Below are positions 1 through 10,000 of a stretch of DNA of 64,000 nt, piece by piece (the stretch's first letter is position 1; every line of letters begins with the position of its first letter). The stretch is from Isoetes taiwanensis (taxonomy: Eukaryota > Streptophyta > Lycopodiopsida > Isoetales > Isoetaceae). The DNA lies in NCBI GenBank assembly GCA_021234155.1, contig JAJEKV010000101.1:2587089-2651088 (forward strand), read 5' to 3'. The notes beneath the pieces were generated by a model. The model worked only from the letters and a program-made list of their open reading frames with translations. It was not told the origin of the DNA and ran no database searches. The position numbers and the translations under genes are program-made.

Positions 1-198
1 ATTTGCTTTTAGGGGATCCGGACCATATGTCATGCTTAAAAGATTTTAGAATCTCGGATAAAAGTCCGGACTTTGACCATGCTCGGCTTATGACATTCTA
101 GATGTAAAAGTGCAGGAGGCCACTAATGTTTTGAATCCTCCTTTGAGACTGAAAATTGTTACAAGCTTGCTTCGCAATATGAAAAGTGTTTAACACAA

Positions 199-1481
199 AT
201 GTTAACAGATGTAGAATGGCCTGCCTTGATAGAAGAGAAAAGCCATATATTGCAAGGTATCATTCTGAGAGCAACAAGAGACACTTTTGGATACTTCAGT
301 ACAAAAAGTGTTAAATATAAGGACAAAAAATGGTTTGATACTGCCTGTCTAGATGTTAAACGTGCCTGTAAGACTGCAAGAGATACACAAGCTGCTATAA
401 AACATTTTAAGAATCTAGTGAAGCACAAAAAGAGGGATTGGATGAGCATACACCATAAAATGCTCGTGGATGAAATGGAGTTGGAACCGAAAAAGTTTTG
501 GAACCGGACAAAGAAGTATACCCCAAATGGTGATATCTGCAAAGGTAATCTGCTAGATTTGATCAGAGAACTATATCAAGATCACGATTCAGATAAGGGT
601 ATAACGGATTCTCCTGGTGAGATGATGTTACTATTTTCTGTTGATGATGTCAAACATGCATTGCAACATATGTCGAATGGTAAAGCATGTGATTCGGATG
701 GCTTATCTGTAGAGCTATTGAAATGGGAAGGGGACTCTCTTAGTAGTTTCCTAGTGGATTTATGTACTGAAGTGCTGCAAAAAGGGTTACCAAATAAATG
801 GTGTCTGGATAGAGTGATCCCTATTTACAAAACAGCTAGTAAAGATGATGTGCACAATTACCGTACAATATTGGTTAGCAATGTTTTTGCGAAACTTTAT
901 GCATCTATGGTAGAGAGTAAACTATCTACTTGGGTGGAGGAAAGTGGTAATCGAGCATATGGACAAGCAAGTTTCAGGCATCATTACTCAACACTGGACC
1001 ATTTAGCAACGCTGAGAGTATTAGCAGAGGGAGCGAAAGGTCCAGGTAATAAAAGATTTATTGCTTTCATTGATTTAACAAAAGCCTTCGATCGGGTTAG
1101 ACGCAATGATCTAGTGTCCAGATTAAATGAGCTGCAGGTTCCAAAGAGCTCAAATACGCGGTACTTTGTCTATACAAGCATGTTATGCTTGAGCTCTCTT
1201 TTCCATACAATGGTCCAGATCAAATAAAGAATACAATGGGTGTAAAACAAGGGTGCCCTTGTTCACCGACACTTTTTTGCCTTTACATTGATGAGCTTGA
1301 AGGGTGGATGGCTAGATTTGGGGGTTTTGGAGCCAAGCTTGGTAAGTATTCGATCCAATTACTTTTGTCTGTGGATGATATTGTGCTAATCTCAAAAACT
1401 GGAAGTGGGTTGCAATATCACTTGAATGTGCTAAGTGCTTTTTGTGAGCAGGAAAAAATGCAAATCAATTTGAAAAAGTAA
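199..1481 (+). pseudogene. LINE reverse transcriptase domain, frameshifted
   Basis: Copies element RNA into DNA at the target site in intact relatives. The frame 199-1227 carries the pre-RT region, then the palm motif FIDLTKAFDRV. A shift near 1200 leads into 1185-1481, with GVKQGCPCSPTLFCLYIDEL (the LINE GxxQGxPxSPxLF block) and LLLSVDDIVLIS where active LINEs have YADD. The first residues of the catalytic box are thus SV instead of YA, although both aspartates remain. The frameshift, altered box and following stops mark a dead copy. Assignment to non-LTR reverse transcriptase is firm; the clade is not determined. Confidence 0.85.
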
Positions 1482-2155
1482 AAAATAATGGTCATTAGGG
1501 GTAAAGACAATACAGTCTTTGAGGTTGGAGGGATGGCGCTTGAAAAGGTACATGTTTATAAATATCTAGGAATTGACATGTCACAGATGGCTCACAGCCG
1601 CTCTTAAGCATGTATCTGGAGGGATGAGAGCCCTTTATGATCTGATTCATTCATGTGACTCAAACAATTTCGAGCATTGGCAAATTCGGAGACTGGTTTT
1701 TGGTATTCAAATAAGACCTGTTGTTCTTTATGGTTGCCAATTTGGGGCCCTGGGCTTTCTCTCAAAAGTTGGAATAAAATAGAACAAGTCCAGAAAAGAT
1801 TTTTGCTAGTTGAACTTGGAGTTAAGCCTCAGATTCCATATTGCATGCTGCTTGCTGAGACAGGTCTTTTACCTCTAGAACATGAAGCTTTTATTAGAAC
1901 GATCACTTATATAAATAAAGTTTTGGCAATGGAGCAGGATAGACTCCCATATATGCATTGCAGCAATCTAAAAATAAAGGCTGGTATGCTGATGCCTTGA
2001 AGTGGGCAGAAAAATGGCTTGGCTTGAATTCCTGGCCAGATTCAATAAAATATTCAGAGATAAGAGTTTTTGTGACAGAAAGAGCACTCTGCCCTATCCG
2101 CCTATGTATGTCTGCCACGTGGCAGACATTCTTTCCAAGAATCATTGATTCCTAA
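1482..2155 (+). pseudogene. LINE reverse transcriptase thumb and C-terminal region, decayed
   Basis: Continuation of the LINE pol. A YKYLGIDMS motif near 1560-1580 is the typical connection after the palm. Then 1677-2000 reads as LINE C-terminal sequence with KIEQVQKRFL, and 1958-2155 as a further fragment in a second frame. At least three frame changes separate the pieces. No zinc-knuckle is visible. Confidence 0.65.
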
Positions 2156-2158
2156 ACT

Positions 2159-2163
2159 CGAAT
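2159..2163. repeat. Target-site duplication, left copy (CGAAT)
   Basis: CGAAT directly precedes the left LTR and recurs directly after the right LTR at 12720-12724. Five bases is the normal duplication length for Ty3/gypsy integrase. Confidence 0.9.
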
Positions 2164-3101
2164 TATGACGTTCTAGGTATTTATATGGTATACGTATGCA
2201 TACCATGACACGTCACCCGCATGTAGTAGGCCTAAGGGCCCAAGTGGGGTTCACCTATAATGGATTTTATTAGCTCTGCTAATAAAACCAATGGATAATT
2301 ATGTATTTTATTGGCATAATTAACCTAATTATGCTAATCTGGTCTAATTAACTAATTATCACCAATGAGGGGTGCCACCTGGCCCAAATCGATTGGCCAG
2401 GAGGGACTTGCTATTTGGGTTGGAGAAATAGGGGTCCTACCCCCCATTTCATCCCAAATTCGAATTGGAGAGTGAAGAGGAGCAACAGCCACCAGCTTAA
2501 ACCCGTCCTTGCCAACACCTACGAACAGCCTCGAGCTATGGATGCCTTCCGTGACAACGGCTCCAGCCAAGAGACTGGTTAGTCCTTAGATAGTTTCTAT
2601 TCTGCTGACACTTCTTTGAATAGATGTAATGATTAAATTTTCTTTTGTATGTTGTTCTGGATACTTAGATGGTGTTTATATTCTTTCTTTCCACTTCTTC
2701 CATGTATTGGGAATTAAGGGAAGGGTAGAGACCTAAAAGCCTCTGAACAGTAGAGATGTCTCTAGTTAGACCCCTTAATACCCAATAAATGCGGCCTGTG
2801 CACAAGAGCCAACCTGGCTGAGGATGCTATGATGTGGTTCAACACCAGATAACGAGTATGATGGTGAATCGGGGGTGGGGTCTTGCCTAGTGCGGCTACA
2901 TGACTCCTACAGTCCGTTGTATAGGATTGCCCATAGAGGACGTGGGACGAATGACACCTCTGTGTTCCTCGCCCGGACACTTGGCCATCCCAAGCGGTCC
3001 GAGTATGACGGAGGGCCTTACCATGGTGTTGTAGTCGCCATGGGAGGGAAATTCCCGTATTTGTATGATGGGAGCATCGTATAGATTCTGGGAGCGTCAC
3101 A
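2164..3101 (+). repeat. Left LTR (938 bp, internally deleted)
   Basis: Aligns with the right LTR at both ends, including the GGTATACGTATGCATACC palindrome near the start and GGGAGCGTCACA at the end. About 590 bp present in the right LTR (roughly 11946-12530) are absent after position 2923. It also lacks the short tandem duplication found near the start of the right LTR. LTRs carry promoter and polyadenylation signals, but no TATA box was securely placed. Confidence 0.9.
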
Positions 3102-3102
3102 G

Positions 3103-3114
3103 TGGTATCAGAGC
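3103..3114 (+). other. Primer binding site for initiator tRNA-Met
   Basis: TGGTATCAGAGC lies one base after the left LTR. This is the standard complement of the 3' end of plant initiator tRNA-Met, used to prime minus-strand synthesis in most plant Ty3/gypsy elements. Confidence 0.93.
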
Positions 3115-3792
3115 ATGGTTTTGGTGGACCAAAATCATTGCACTGGCCATAACCTAACTCGTTAATTGACGGTACCTTCGCTTAGGTTAAAGTAGTCAAA
3201 CTCTGTAGTTAGCATGTTCGTTGGCCTAGCTATGTGAGGAATGACCTAGAGTGTAGGAGAGTGTTCTCTAGTAGCGTGGATAAGGTCAGAAGGTGGAGCC
3301 AGAGGTTCGTGTTTTGTAAGCGCCATAACTTTCTCCAGGTAGCTCGGACTGACGAGATTTTTGATCCAACATGTTGGGCGTGGTTCAAAACCCTTAGGGG
3401 GTCGTCATCCGACAGCAACAGGTCGAGGAAGCGGCCCAAAATCCAACTTCGAGCGCCGTTTCGGTTTTGGAAATCTTGGAATCGAATAGAAACCACGATA
3501 ATCGGACCGGCCCGGCCACCGTATAGCAGCGTAGCCGCCATATATATATAAAAAAAAAAAAAAAAAATTAAACTTAAAACTAAAGTTTTTTTTTTTTTTT
3601 TTTTTTTCATTTCTTGCCTTGCTCTTTTCCTGCGCCTGCCCTAGCCGTCCGCCATAGCCGCCGGAGCCCAAGCCTCAAACGCCACACCTCTGCTCGCGCT
3701 TATCGTCACTATTACCCCTTAGCCCTCATTCTCCAACTCTTCTAGACCCAGCACCTCTTCTTTGTTCTTTTCCTTGTGTAGTTCCAATGAAC
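3115..3792 (+). other. Retrotransposon leader with A-tract/T-tract inverted repeat
   Basis: No convincing gene. At 3550-3567 there is an 18-base A run preceded by a TA repeat, and at 3586-3607 a 22-base T run, separated by 18 bases. In RNA this would form a long A:U hairpin. The flanking sequence (about 3230-3540 and 3610-3790) is relatively GC-rich and could be untranslated leader of the gene starting at 3793. Homopolymer lengths should be treated as uncertain. Confidence 0.55.
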
Positions 3793-5052
3793 ATGGCACG
3801 TATTAAAAGTACCCAGAGTTATGGCTCCCTCAACATACCCCAGATTTACGCCTAGCTTGGGGAGCATCTGGCTACCGACCCTGACAAGGTCGAGCTTCTT
3901 TTAGTTCAGCTGGTGCAATGTTTCATTGACGGCCATAGGATACCCTATCCTATTTTCCACCTCTTCGAGCGCTTCTTGATAAAAAAACTTCTACGACAGG
4001 CATACACTATAGTCGAGCAACCCGACCAAGTTATGATGCTGGTTAAGTTCTATCCGTCCGAGTGTGATGAAGTCCCAGAAGAGGAAGCTATACGGAGGGA
4101 GGCGTCCTGCATCCGGGAATTGGCCCGTGCAGACGACATCCGGGAAATAGAAAGGGAAGACACAGAAGCTCGGGGCCATGAATACATCTACATGGGTGAT
4201 GGGAGAGCCATCATCAACTGTAATCCCCTTGACCTTCCCCCATATGAAATGACGAGGCTACCCAAAGCTTTACTTGGGGAGAGGTTCCATCTTACATCAA
4301 TCTGGATTACTTAATAATGAACCCGATAGACATGCAAGCTCGGCCGGACCGCTACCGTATGGAACTGATTCGAAGGATTACGGCCCAACGTCTTGCACAG
4401 GGGAAGCAGACATGGGTGCCGCCCCTGCTGCTCAGGAAGAGGCTGAGAGAGCCCAACAGGAGCAATAGCAACAGGAGCAACAACAAAACCAGGACCAACA
4501 GCAGCAGCAGCCCAATACTGAGCAGGAAATCCCGCGCGGTCCCAACCAAGCAGACAAGCCTCCCATTAAGAGACGGCGGAAGTCCACCGCCCATAAGTCG
4601 GGAAGCCAATATAAGGAGGAGCTTAAGGCTGTCAGAAGCGTGGGGAAGCACACGAGCTCGAGTCACCGGCAGGAACGAGTGGATGCCGCACAGCTCCACC
4701 CAGTCTCTGCGGACAAGACTTTGCCCAAGAAGCCTACACCGACTTAGAGGGCGGCTAATTCAAGAAAACCCCATCGCTTCAGACCAGGTACCGTGGCCAA
4801 AAGTACCAAAAGATAACGGAGTTGCTATTACGGAAGCTGCATTTCCAAAGGTTTGTCCGAGAAATAGCCCAGGAGTTTAAGACCAACCTGCGCTTCTAGA
4901 CTTTTGCTATTCTGGCACTCCAGGAGGCCGCTGACGCTTATCTGATAGCCCCTTTTGGGGATGCAAATCTTTGCGCCATCCACGCAAAGAGGGTCACTAT
5001 TATGACCAAAGATTTGGCTCTCACCCGAGGAATTCGGGGAGACCATAATTAG
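3793..5052 (+). pseudogene. Cargo gene A: unknown N-terminal domain, glutamine-rich linker, C-terminal histone H3 fold
   Basis: Read as one decayed gene of roughly 410-420 codons. It begins at ATG 3793 (MARIKST...) and runs in one frame to about 4290. A shift then leads into the frame holding an acidic and glutamine-rich stretch (about 4400-4520), a basic patch KRRRKST near 4575, and finally H3-like sequence. In-frame stops occur near 3858, 4466, 4745 and 4897; all are TAG. I do not recognise the first 170 residues. The join is an inference from frame continuity after the single shift; the alternative is two separate genes. It lies between primer site and gag of the retrotransposon in the same orientation, so it would be on the genomic transcript. 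Confidence 0.6.
4748..5052 (+). pseudogene. Histone H3-like fold (C-terminal part of cargo gene A)
   Basis: 4760-4798 reads [13 protein letters not shown], the H3 segment leading into the alpha-N helix. After a small deletion and frameshift, 4801-5049 reads [20 protein letters not shown], then [11 protein letters not shown]-stop, [24 protein letters not shown] and a final RGIRG, covering helices 1 to 3 in the H3 order. The stop at 4897-4899 sits where canonical H3 has glutamine, so it is a probable CAG to TAG change. Loop 1 has canonical H3 length, not the longer loop of CENH3. The N-terminal tail is not H3-like beyond KRRRKST. The family call is firm; function, if it ever had one in the element, is unknown. 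Confidence 0.87.
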
Positions 5053-5117
5053 CTTGTCCATCAAGCAATTTTGGTTGTATCAATTTTGTATCGATATGAA
5101 TATAATCGGATCCTTTG

Positions 5118-5203
5118 TTTATATAAAGTCTATTTGCAAACAAATGATAATAGTAAATAAATAAATTTTATAATTATTTAAAAAAAAAATGCTGACGTCA
5201 GCA
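5118..5203 (+). promoter_or_regulatory. Candidate internal promoter of cargo gene B
   Basis: In the AT-rich gap between the two cargo genes there is TTTATATAAAG (5118-5128), a TATA-box form. At 5190-5203 there is a perfect 14-base palindrome TGCTGACGTCAGCA with a TGACGTCA core, the classical bZIP (CRE/as-1 type) site. Gene B starts about 95 bases further on. The arrangement suggests cargo B came with its own promoter, but no transcript evidence exists. Confidence 0.4.
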
Positions 5204-5296
5204 TAAAAGCAAAAAGTTACTTAAAAGTTTTTAGGATTTCATTTGCTATTCCTTATTTCTTCTTTTGTCCTCCTCCTCCAAGCATCAGCAACGCCC

Positions 5297-6691
5297 ATGA
5301 CCACTCCAATCCTGCTCCAATGGTATCAAGATAGAGAGCATTGGGACCCCCAAGTTCCCTTCGACCTCCTACAACCTTTCTTGCTCCAAACGATAGATCT
5401 TATAGCCAACATGCAGAGTCATCCTGACTATGTTGGTTTTCTTGCATTCTATACCCAAGAAATGCTCCCTCTTTGCATTCCTTTGGGAGATCCGCAACAG
5501 CTCTACATAGAGCGAGCTGTAGTGAGGGAAATGCTGGGAGGAGACACCCATGTATACGACGTACTCAAGGGTAAACTCCGATGGGGCCGCAGCCCACCAG
5601 TCGTCATTCATGAGGGCCAGCAATACCTTGAAGTGGCCTTTGCTCTGGCCATCCTTATGGACCAGTATGTGGACGATGACACCCTGTCGGCAAAAAAAGG
5701 CAAGGTCCCTGAGTCTTCGGACGAGGAAGAAGATGAGTATATAAGGATGGATGATTTTGTCTGGTGGAAGCATTTGGCCGAACAGATGCCGCCGTACCAG
5801 GTTCAAGGGAGCACGCTTGACCGGATTGGATGCCCTTCCGGTTATCTACCACCAAGGTCAGGAGTTCGTCCTGTTGGATGATATTCTCTGGACATATCAT
5901 GTAGTGGCCGGTTTGAAGGGCCGAGAGAAAGTACAGGTGCTCTATGAACTGGCCGAGTATTGCATGGATGACTTTATTGATTTTACACCCGTAGAGCTCC
6001 CTCCGGAGGTACAGCAACTGCTCCAGTTTCATCAAGAGACTATAGAGCCGGTTGATACTCTTCTTCGGCTCAGAGATCTTGTATTTCAAGATCCTCTATC
6101 TCAGCCTCCTCAGGAAGCCTTTACGGCCATGGGACCTCATGTCCCAAACATTAATATGGTCGACATTCCTTCCGATTCAGATGAAGAAGGGGAAGATCTC
6201 TATCATAACTCCACTCAGGAGGAGAAACAAGAGCTCAAGGAGGAAGAGGTCTCTATGGACCTCGATAAGGAGGTAGCTACTTCGGTTACACCACAGGGTA
6301 AAGCGTTGGGGAATCACCTCACACGCTTCTTCCTATCAGTTTTTCGGCAAGGGCAGGTCCTTTTTGTAGCAGAGACCTGGCCCCAGAGGCTGAAGCATCA
6401 TGGTGGAGCCTTCGTGCCTTGTCCACCCTGGCGGGTCACAAGAAGCTTCCTTATCGCATCCTCACTTATGTGTTGGTGCGTCGGGACTTCGCCCTTACCG
6501 CCTTGGGCCAAGACATAGCACCGTGGATGAGCATGAAGCTCCTTACGGCAGCCCCTTTAGCTACTGTCTATCCACCAGAGGTTGCTTCCCTCGCAGCCAC
6601 CACTGTTGATCCAGTGGTTACCCTGCTATGCCATCGGCTGCCACCATCCCCTCCTATACCGATGGATCAAGATGCGGGCCCTAGCTCCTAG
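5297..6691 (+). pseudogene. Cargo gene B: unknown acidic protein, about 465 codons, twice frameshifted
   Basis: Coding frame 5243-5881 is open; ATG 5297 (MTTPILLQWYQ) is the more plausible start because the preceding hydrophobic run may be untranslated. The frame shifts near 5830 into 5751-6518 and again near 6415 into 6419-6691, ending at TAG 6689. Two acidic patches, SSDEEEDEY and SDSDEEGEDLY, lie in otherwise ordered sequence. I recognise no catalytic motif or known family. It may be an additional retrotransposon protein or a captured host gene. Sense orientation with the element and lack of introns fit capture through RNA. Confidence 0.5.
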
Positions 6692-7361
6692 ATATACTTA
6701 AGAGGCATTATAGAGTATGGCCTCTGGCCACTCAAATATATGTATTATTGCATCGACATTTTGATGCCTTTTTTAATACAAAATTCTGTTTTTCCTCTAT
6801 TACTTGCTTCTCTTTTTCAAGAGTTTGAAGTATAAGGAATAACTTATATCTTGTATATCCATTCTTGGCTTCTTACAGGAGAAGAAGAGCCATATGACCC
6901 AACCAAGGCTTCCAGATTGTTATGATCCTCTGTGACCATGCCTACGAGCACTTAAAGCTTATCCTCCGCTGAAGTTGGTCGTATTGGGATTGCACCAAGC
7001 AGGAAGCTTTCGAAGATGCTGACGATCATCTTTGGCAGATTTACTACGCCCAACCTGGGAGTTTATTATCAGCCCAACCTGGGAGTTTCAAGACGTGGTC
7101 ATTCAAGCTTGGGCTAAGTATAAGATGGTCCGTGCAGTAAGGGAGAGTATCCGATACTCTATCCTTTATCCCCTTACTCAGCCATAAGCTAGCTTGTTAA
7201 GATTCTCTTTTTATAAATGTAACTTCAGTTCTTGTATGTCATGCCAGGATGTTTTTGTAATCGTGTCTTCATCTTAATAATAAGTGTTTTTCTATTGCAA
7301 AGTTCTTGTCATAACTAATCGAACTAGTATGCTTATCTTGAATTTGTTTTTATCTTAGACG
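6692..7361 (+). other. Non-coding gap between cargo gene B and gag
   Basis: No open frame of note. The segment 7046-7089 contains two near-identical copies of GCCCAACCTGGGAGTTT. AT-rich stretches around 6700-6860 and 7200-7360 resemble untranslated or polyadenylation-type sequence, consistent with a 3' end of cargo gene B followed by the gag leader. Confidence 0.5.
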
Positions 7362-8165
7362 GTGCACGCCCCCCTCTGTGGGCGACACTCGTACAAGCGG
7401 GCCGTCTTACCCCCGAACATCTATCATAAACGCCAGCTTACTGAGCTCCAGGCCTATGTACTGCAAATCAATCCACCCCAAATACCACAGGAGTATGGAC
7501 CGGAGATTCCTGCTCTACTGAATCAGCAGCCGCCGCCACCCGCACCTGCACCTGTGCCCGCCAAAACTAATCGATCTAAGAGGGCATGCAGTAGTTCCTC
7601 TACGAGGCCGACCATACAAAAGCCAAAAAGAAGGATTACCAGAAAACAGTGGATGCGGCCATCACTAGCATTTGGAAGAACTGAAAGCTAGCACAGTTTT
7701 CAGGAAAACTAGGTCCGAAGTTGATGCGGAATCATGGTTGGATGAAATGCAGGAGTTCGGTAGAATGACGGATCAGCAAAGTTGCACAACCAATCTCACA
7801 GGGTCTGCTCGTATATGGTAGAAGGGATATGCCTACTCCCATGGGCTGACGAGAGGAAGGTGCCGCTACAAGGTCTTTGCTAAAGCCTTCAAGTCTCATT
7901 ATGTACCCAGGACTCACTGCTGTCAACAGATCCAAACCTTCTACCGCCTGGAGTAGAAGAACGTGACCGTCTAGTCATATACGGATGAGTTCATGAGGTT
8001 ACGCTTATATGTCCCGGGGATAAATGAGCGCAGGGCAGTTGAGGGATATATAGAGGGCTTATCCCCTACCTTGAGTAAAATGGTTTGAGCAATAGACCCT
8101 AAGACAGTTGCAGAAGCAGAGGCTAAAGCCCTTAGCCTAGAAGAGGACACTCCCAAGTACCAGCC
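7362..8165 (+). pseudogene. gag: proline-rich N-terminus and retrotransposon gag domain, decayed
   Basis: 7362-7691 encodes a proline- and lysine-rich stretch. From about 7700 the typical plant gag domain is readable through several stops: WLDEMQEFGRMT, TGSARIW, FAKAFKSHYVP, YTDEFMRLRLYVPGI and VEGYIEGLSP. Gag forms the virus-like particle in the cytoplasm. Stops at about 7819, 7954, 7972 and 8087 are TAG or TGA in places where tryptophan or glutamine is expected. No CCHC zinc knuckle or protease follows; the sequence goes straight to reverse transcriptase, so about a kilobase of usual coding is missing. Confidence 0.75.
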
Positions 8166-8175
8166 ACCGCCACCG

Positions 8176-8625
8176 TTGCAAGGGGCTAAGTACTTTACAA
8201 AGATTGACCTTCGGTCCGGATATCACCAAATAAGGGTTAAGGAGGATGACATCCATAAGTCCGCTTTTCAGACGCGCTATGGGCATTATGAGTTCACTGT
8301 GATGCCATTTGGCCTGACCAATGCTCTGGCCACTTTCATGAGGCTCATGAACGATGTCTTTCGGGACCTACAGAAATTGAGGCGCCACCAATTATATGCC
8401 AAGTTCTCCAAGTGTCGCTTTGCAACCACCAAGGTTGATTACCTGGGGCATATTGTATCTGCCGAAGGAATAGCCACAGATCCTGCTAAGATTGAGGCAG
8501 TAAAGGAGTGGCCCACTCCAACCAATGTGTCCAAGGTCCGCAGCTTTCTAGGCTTGGCCAGTTATTACCATAAATTTGTCAAGGACTTTGCCAAGCTCGC
8601 TGCACCTTTAACCGACCAAGCATGA
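8176..8625 (+). pseudogene. Reverse transcriptase with the catalytic YxDD segment deleted
   Basis: Begins with [19 protein letters not shown] and [12 protein letters not shown], the conserved start of the Ty3/gypsy palm. After [11 protein letters not shown] the sequence jumps to [16 protein letters not shown], which normally lies downstream of the YLDDIL box. The whole catalytic segment is therefore absent in an uninterrupted frame, which shows an in-frame deletion. The thumb motifs YLGHIVS and [11 protein letters not shown] follow. The product cannot polymerise. Confidence 0.9.
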
Positions 8626-8695
8626 AAAGGTTAGGGATTGGATGGCACGTTGGAAAGACAAGGTTTAGGCCAGATTTCAAGCATTAAAGGATGCT

Positions 8696-9110
8696 TTGAC
8701 ATCAGCTCCGATTCCTACCATGCTAGATCCTCAAAAGGGTAAGTGGGTTGCCACATATGCTAGTAAAATAGATACCGGTGGAGTCTTAATGCAAGAGGAT
8801 CAGGTTATCGCCTATGATTCTCGAAAGATGAATGACGTAGAACAACGATACCCCACGCATGATCAAGAGTTGCTCGCGGTTGTGCTTGCCTTGCGCATTT
8901 GGAGGCACTATTTAGTTGGAAGGCGATTCCATTTAGATACGGATCACTAAAGCCTCCAATACATCTTCATGCAACCTCATCTCAACTTGAGACAAAGACG
9001 ATGGATGGAGTTCCTTGAGGAATATGATTTTGAGGTCATTTATAAGTCGGGCTCCATTCGTCACTCGAACGCATTGTACTGCTATATCCACACTCTCCAG
9101 TGAGTTTGGG
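8696..9110 (+). pseudogene. RNase H domain, first catalytic aspartate replaced
   Basis: Degrades the RNA strand of the hybrid in active elements. The segment ATYASKIDTGGVLMQEDQVI corresponds to the Ty3/gypsy start where DAS is normal; here it is YAS, so the first catalytic aspartate is tyrosine. EQRYPTHDQELLAVV and RHYLVGRRFHLDTDH follow, then a stop (TAA at 8948) and the readable tail RRWMEFLEEYDFEV near 9000. Confidence 0.85.
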
Positions 9111-10000
9111 AAGCAGATTCAGCAGGCCCGTCCCATAGACCCAGAATTCCGGGAGATATGGCAAAATGTATCTAAGGAAGCCAGAACGGATAAGGAGAGG
9201 GAGATCTTCTGCCATTATAAGAAGGAAGCTGAACTCCTTTATTACAAGGATAAGTTATATGTTCCCAAGACATCTGGAGTTCGTAAACTCATTCTCCATG
9301 ATACACATCACAGTCCTATAGCGGGGCATGCAGGATTTATGAAGACATATTTCAAAATCCGCTCCAGTTATTCTGGCCAGGAATGAAGAAACATATTGTC
9401 AAGTACATTAAGCAATGCCAGATCTGTCGGCAAACAAAGGCTGAACAGTTGCATATCCCAGGGGCGTTGCAACCCCTCGATGTCCCCAATGCAAATAGGA
9501 AGTTATTACCATGGATTTTATCGTGGGACTTCCGCGCACCTTAAGAGGGTTTGATGCCTTAATGGTAGTGGTCGACAAACTTTCTAAAATGGCACATTTC
9601 CTGCCATGTCGTACCACAGACACTGTATTGGATACCGCCTTGCTCTTCACTAAGGAAATATTTCGTCTGCATGGGATGCCCCGTACCATTATATTAGATC
9701 GGGATCCTAAGTTTGTTAGTGTGTTCTGGAAAGATTTCTTCAGCACTATTCAAACTAAGCTTGCCATGAGCACAGCTTATCACCAGCAGACAGATGGTCA
9801 AACAGAGCGTATCAATCGCATAATTGAAGATATGCTACGTAACTATGTCTGGAACAAACAATCTCAATGGGCAGACTATATCCATTTGGTGGAGTTTGCC
9901 TATAACAGCACTAGACAGGAGTCCTCAAGGATGTCTCCTTTCATGATAAATTACGGCTATCAATGCCTCACTCTAGATACGAGTATCCAAGGTGGAAGTT
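9111..10000 (+). pseudogene. Integrase: HHCC zinc domain and DDE core, frameshifted
   Basis: The zinc domain reads LILHDTHHSPIAGHAGFMKT, then in another frame KHIVKYIKQCQICRQTKAE. The core (9511 on) has MDFIVGLPRTLRG with the first aspartate, ILDRDPKFVSVFW with the second, and YHQQTDGQTERINRIIEDML with the glutamate. The three core residues are preserved, but one frameshift lies between zinc domain and core and another follows the core. It inserts the cDNA into nuclear chromatin in active elements. Confidence 0.9.

Larger units (their letters stand above)
1..2158 (+). mobile_element. Non-LTR retrotransposon (LINE) remnant, cut by the window edge
   Basis: A decayed LINE runs in from the left edge and reads left to right. 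Weak pol-like coding is already visible before position 199, then the reverse transcriptase fingers and palm, thumb and a C-terminal region follow up to about 2155. Reading frame changes and stops show it is inactive. An LTR retrotransposon is inserted immediately downstream with target duplication CGAAT, so the LINE or its flank was the insertion target. The 5' end is outside the window and the 3' end is not defined by a visible tail. Confidence 0.8.

Noticed and set aside
4352-4699. Minus-strand leucine/serine-rich open frames
   Set aside because: These are complements of the CAG-rich glutamine stretch of cargo gene A, with no motif of their own.
4760-5052. H3-like sequence as a CENH3 (centromeric H3)
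   Set aside because: The loop between helices 1 and 2 has canonical H3 length and the glutamine position of LRFQ is recognisable; CENH3 has a longer, divergent loop.
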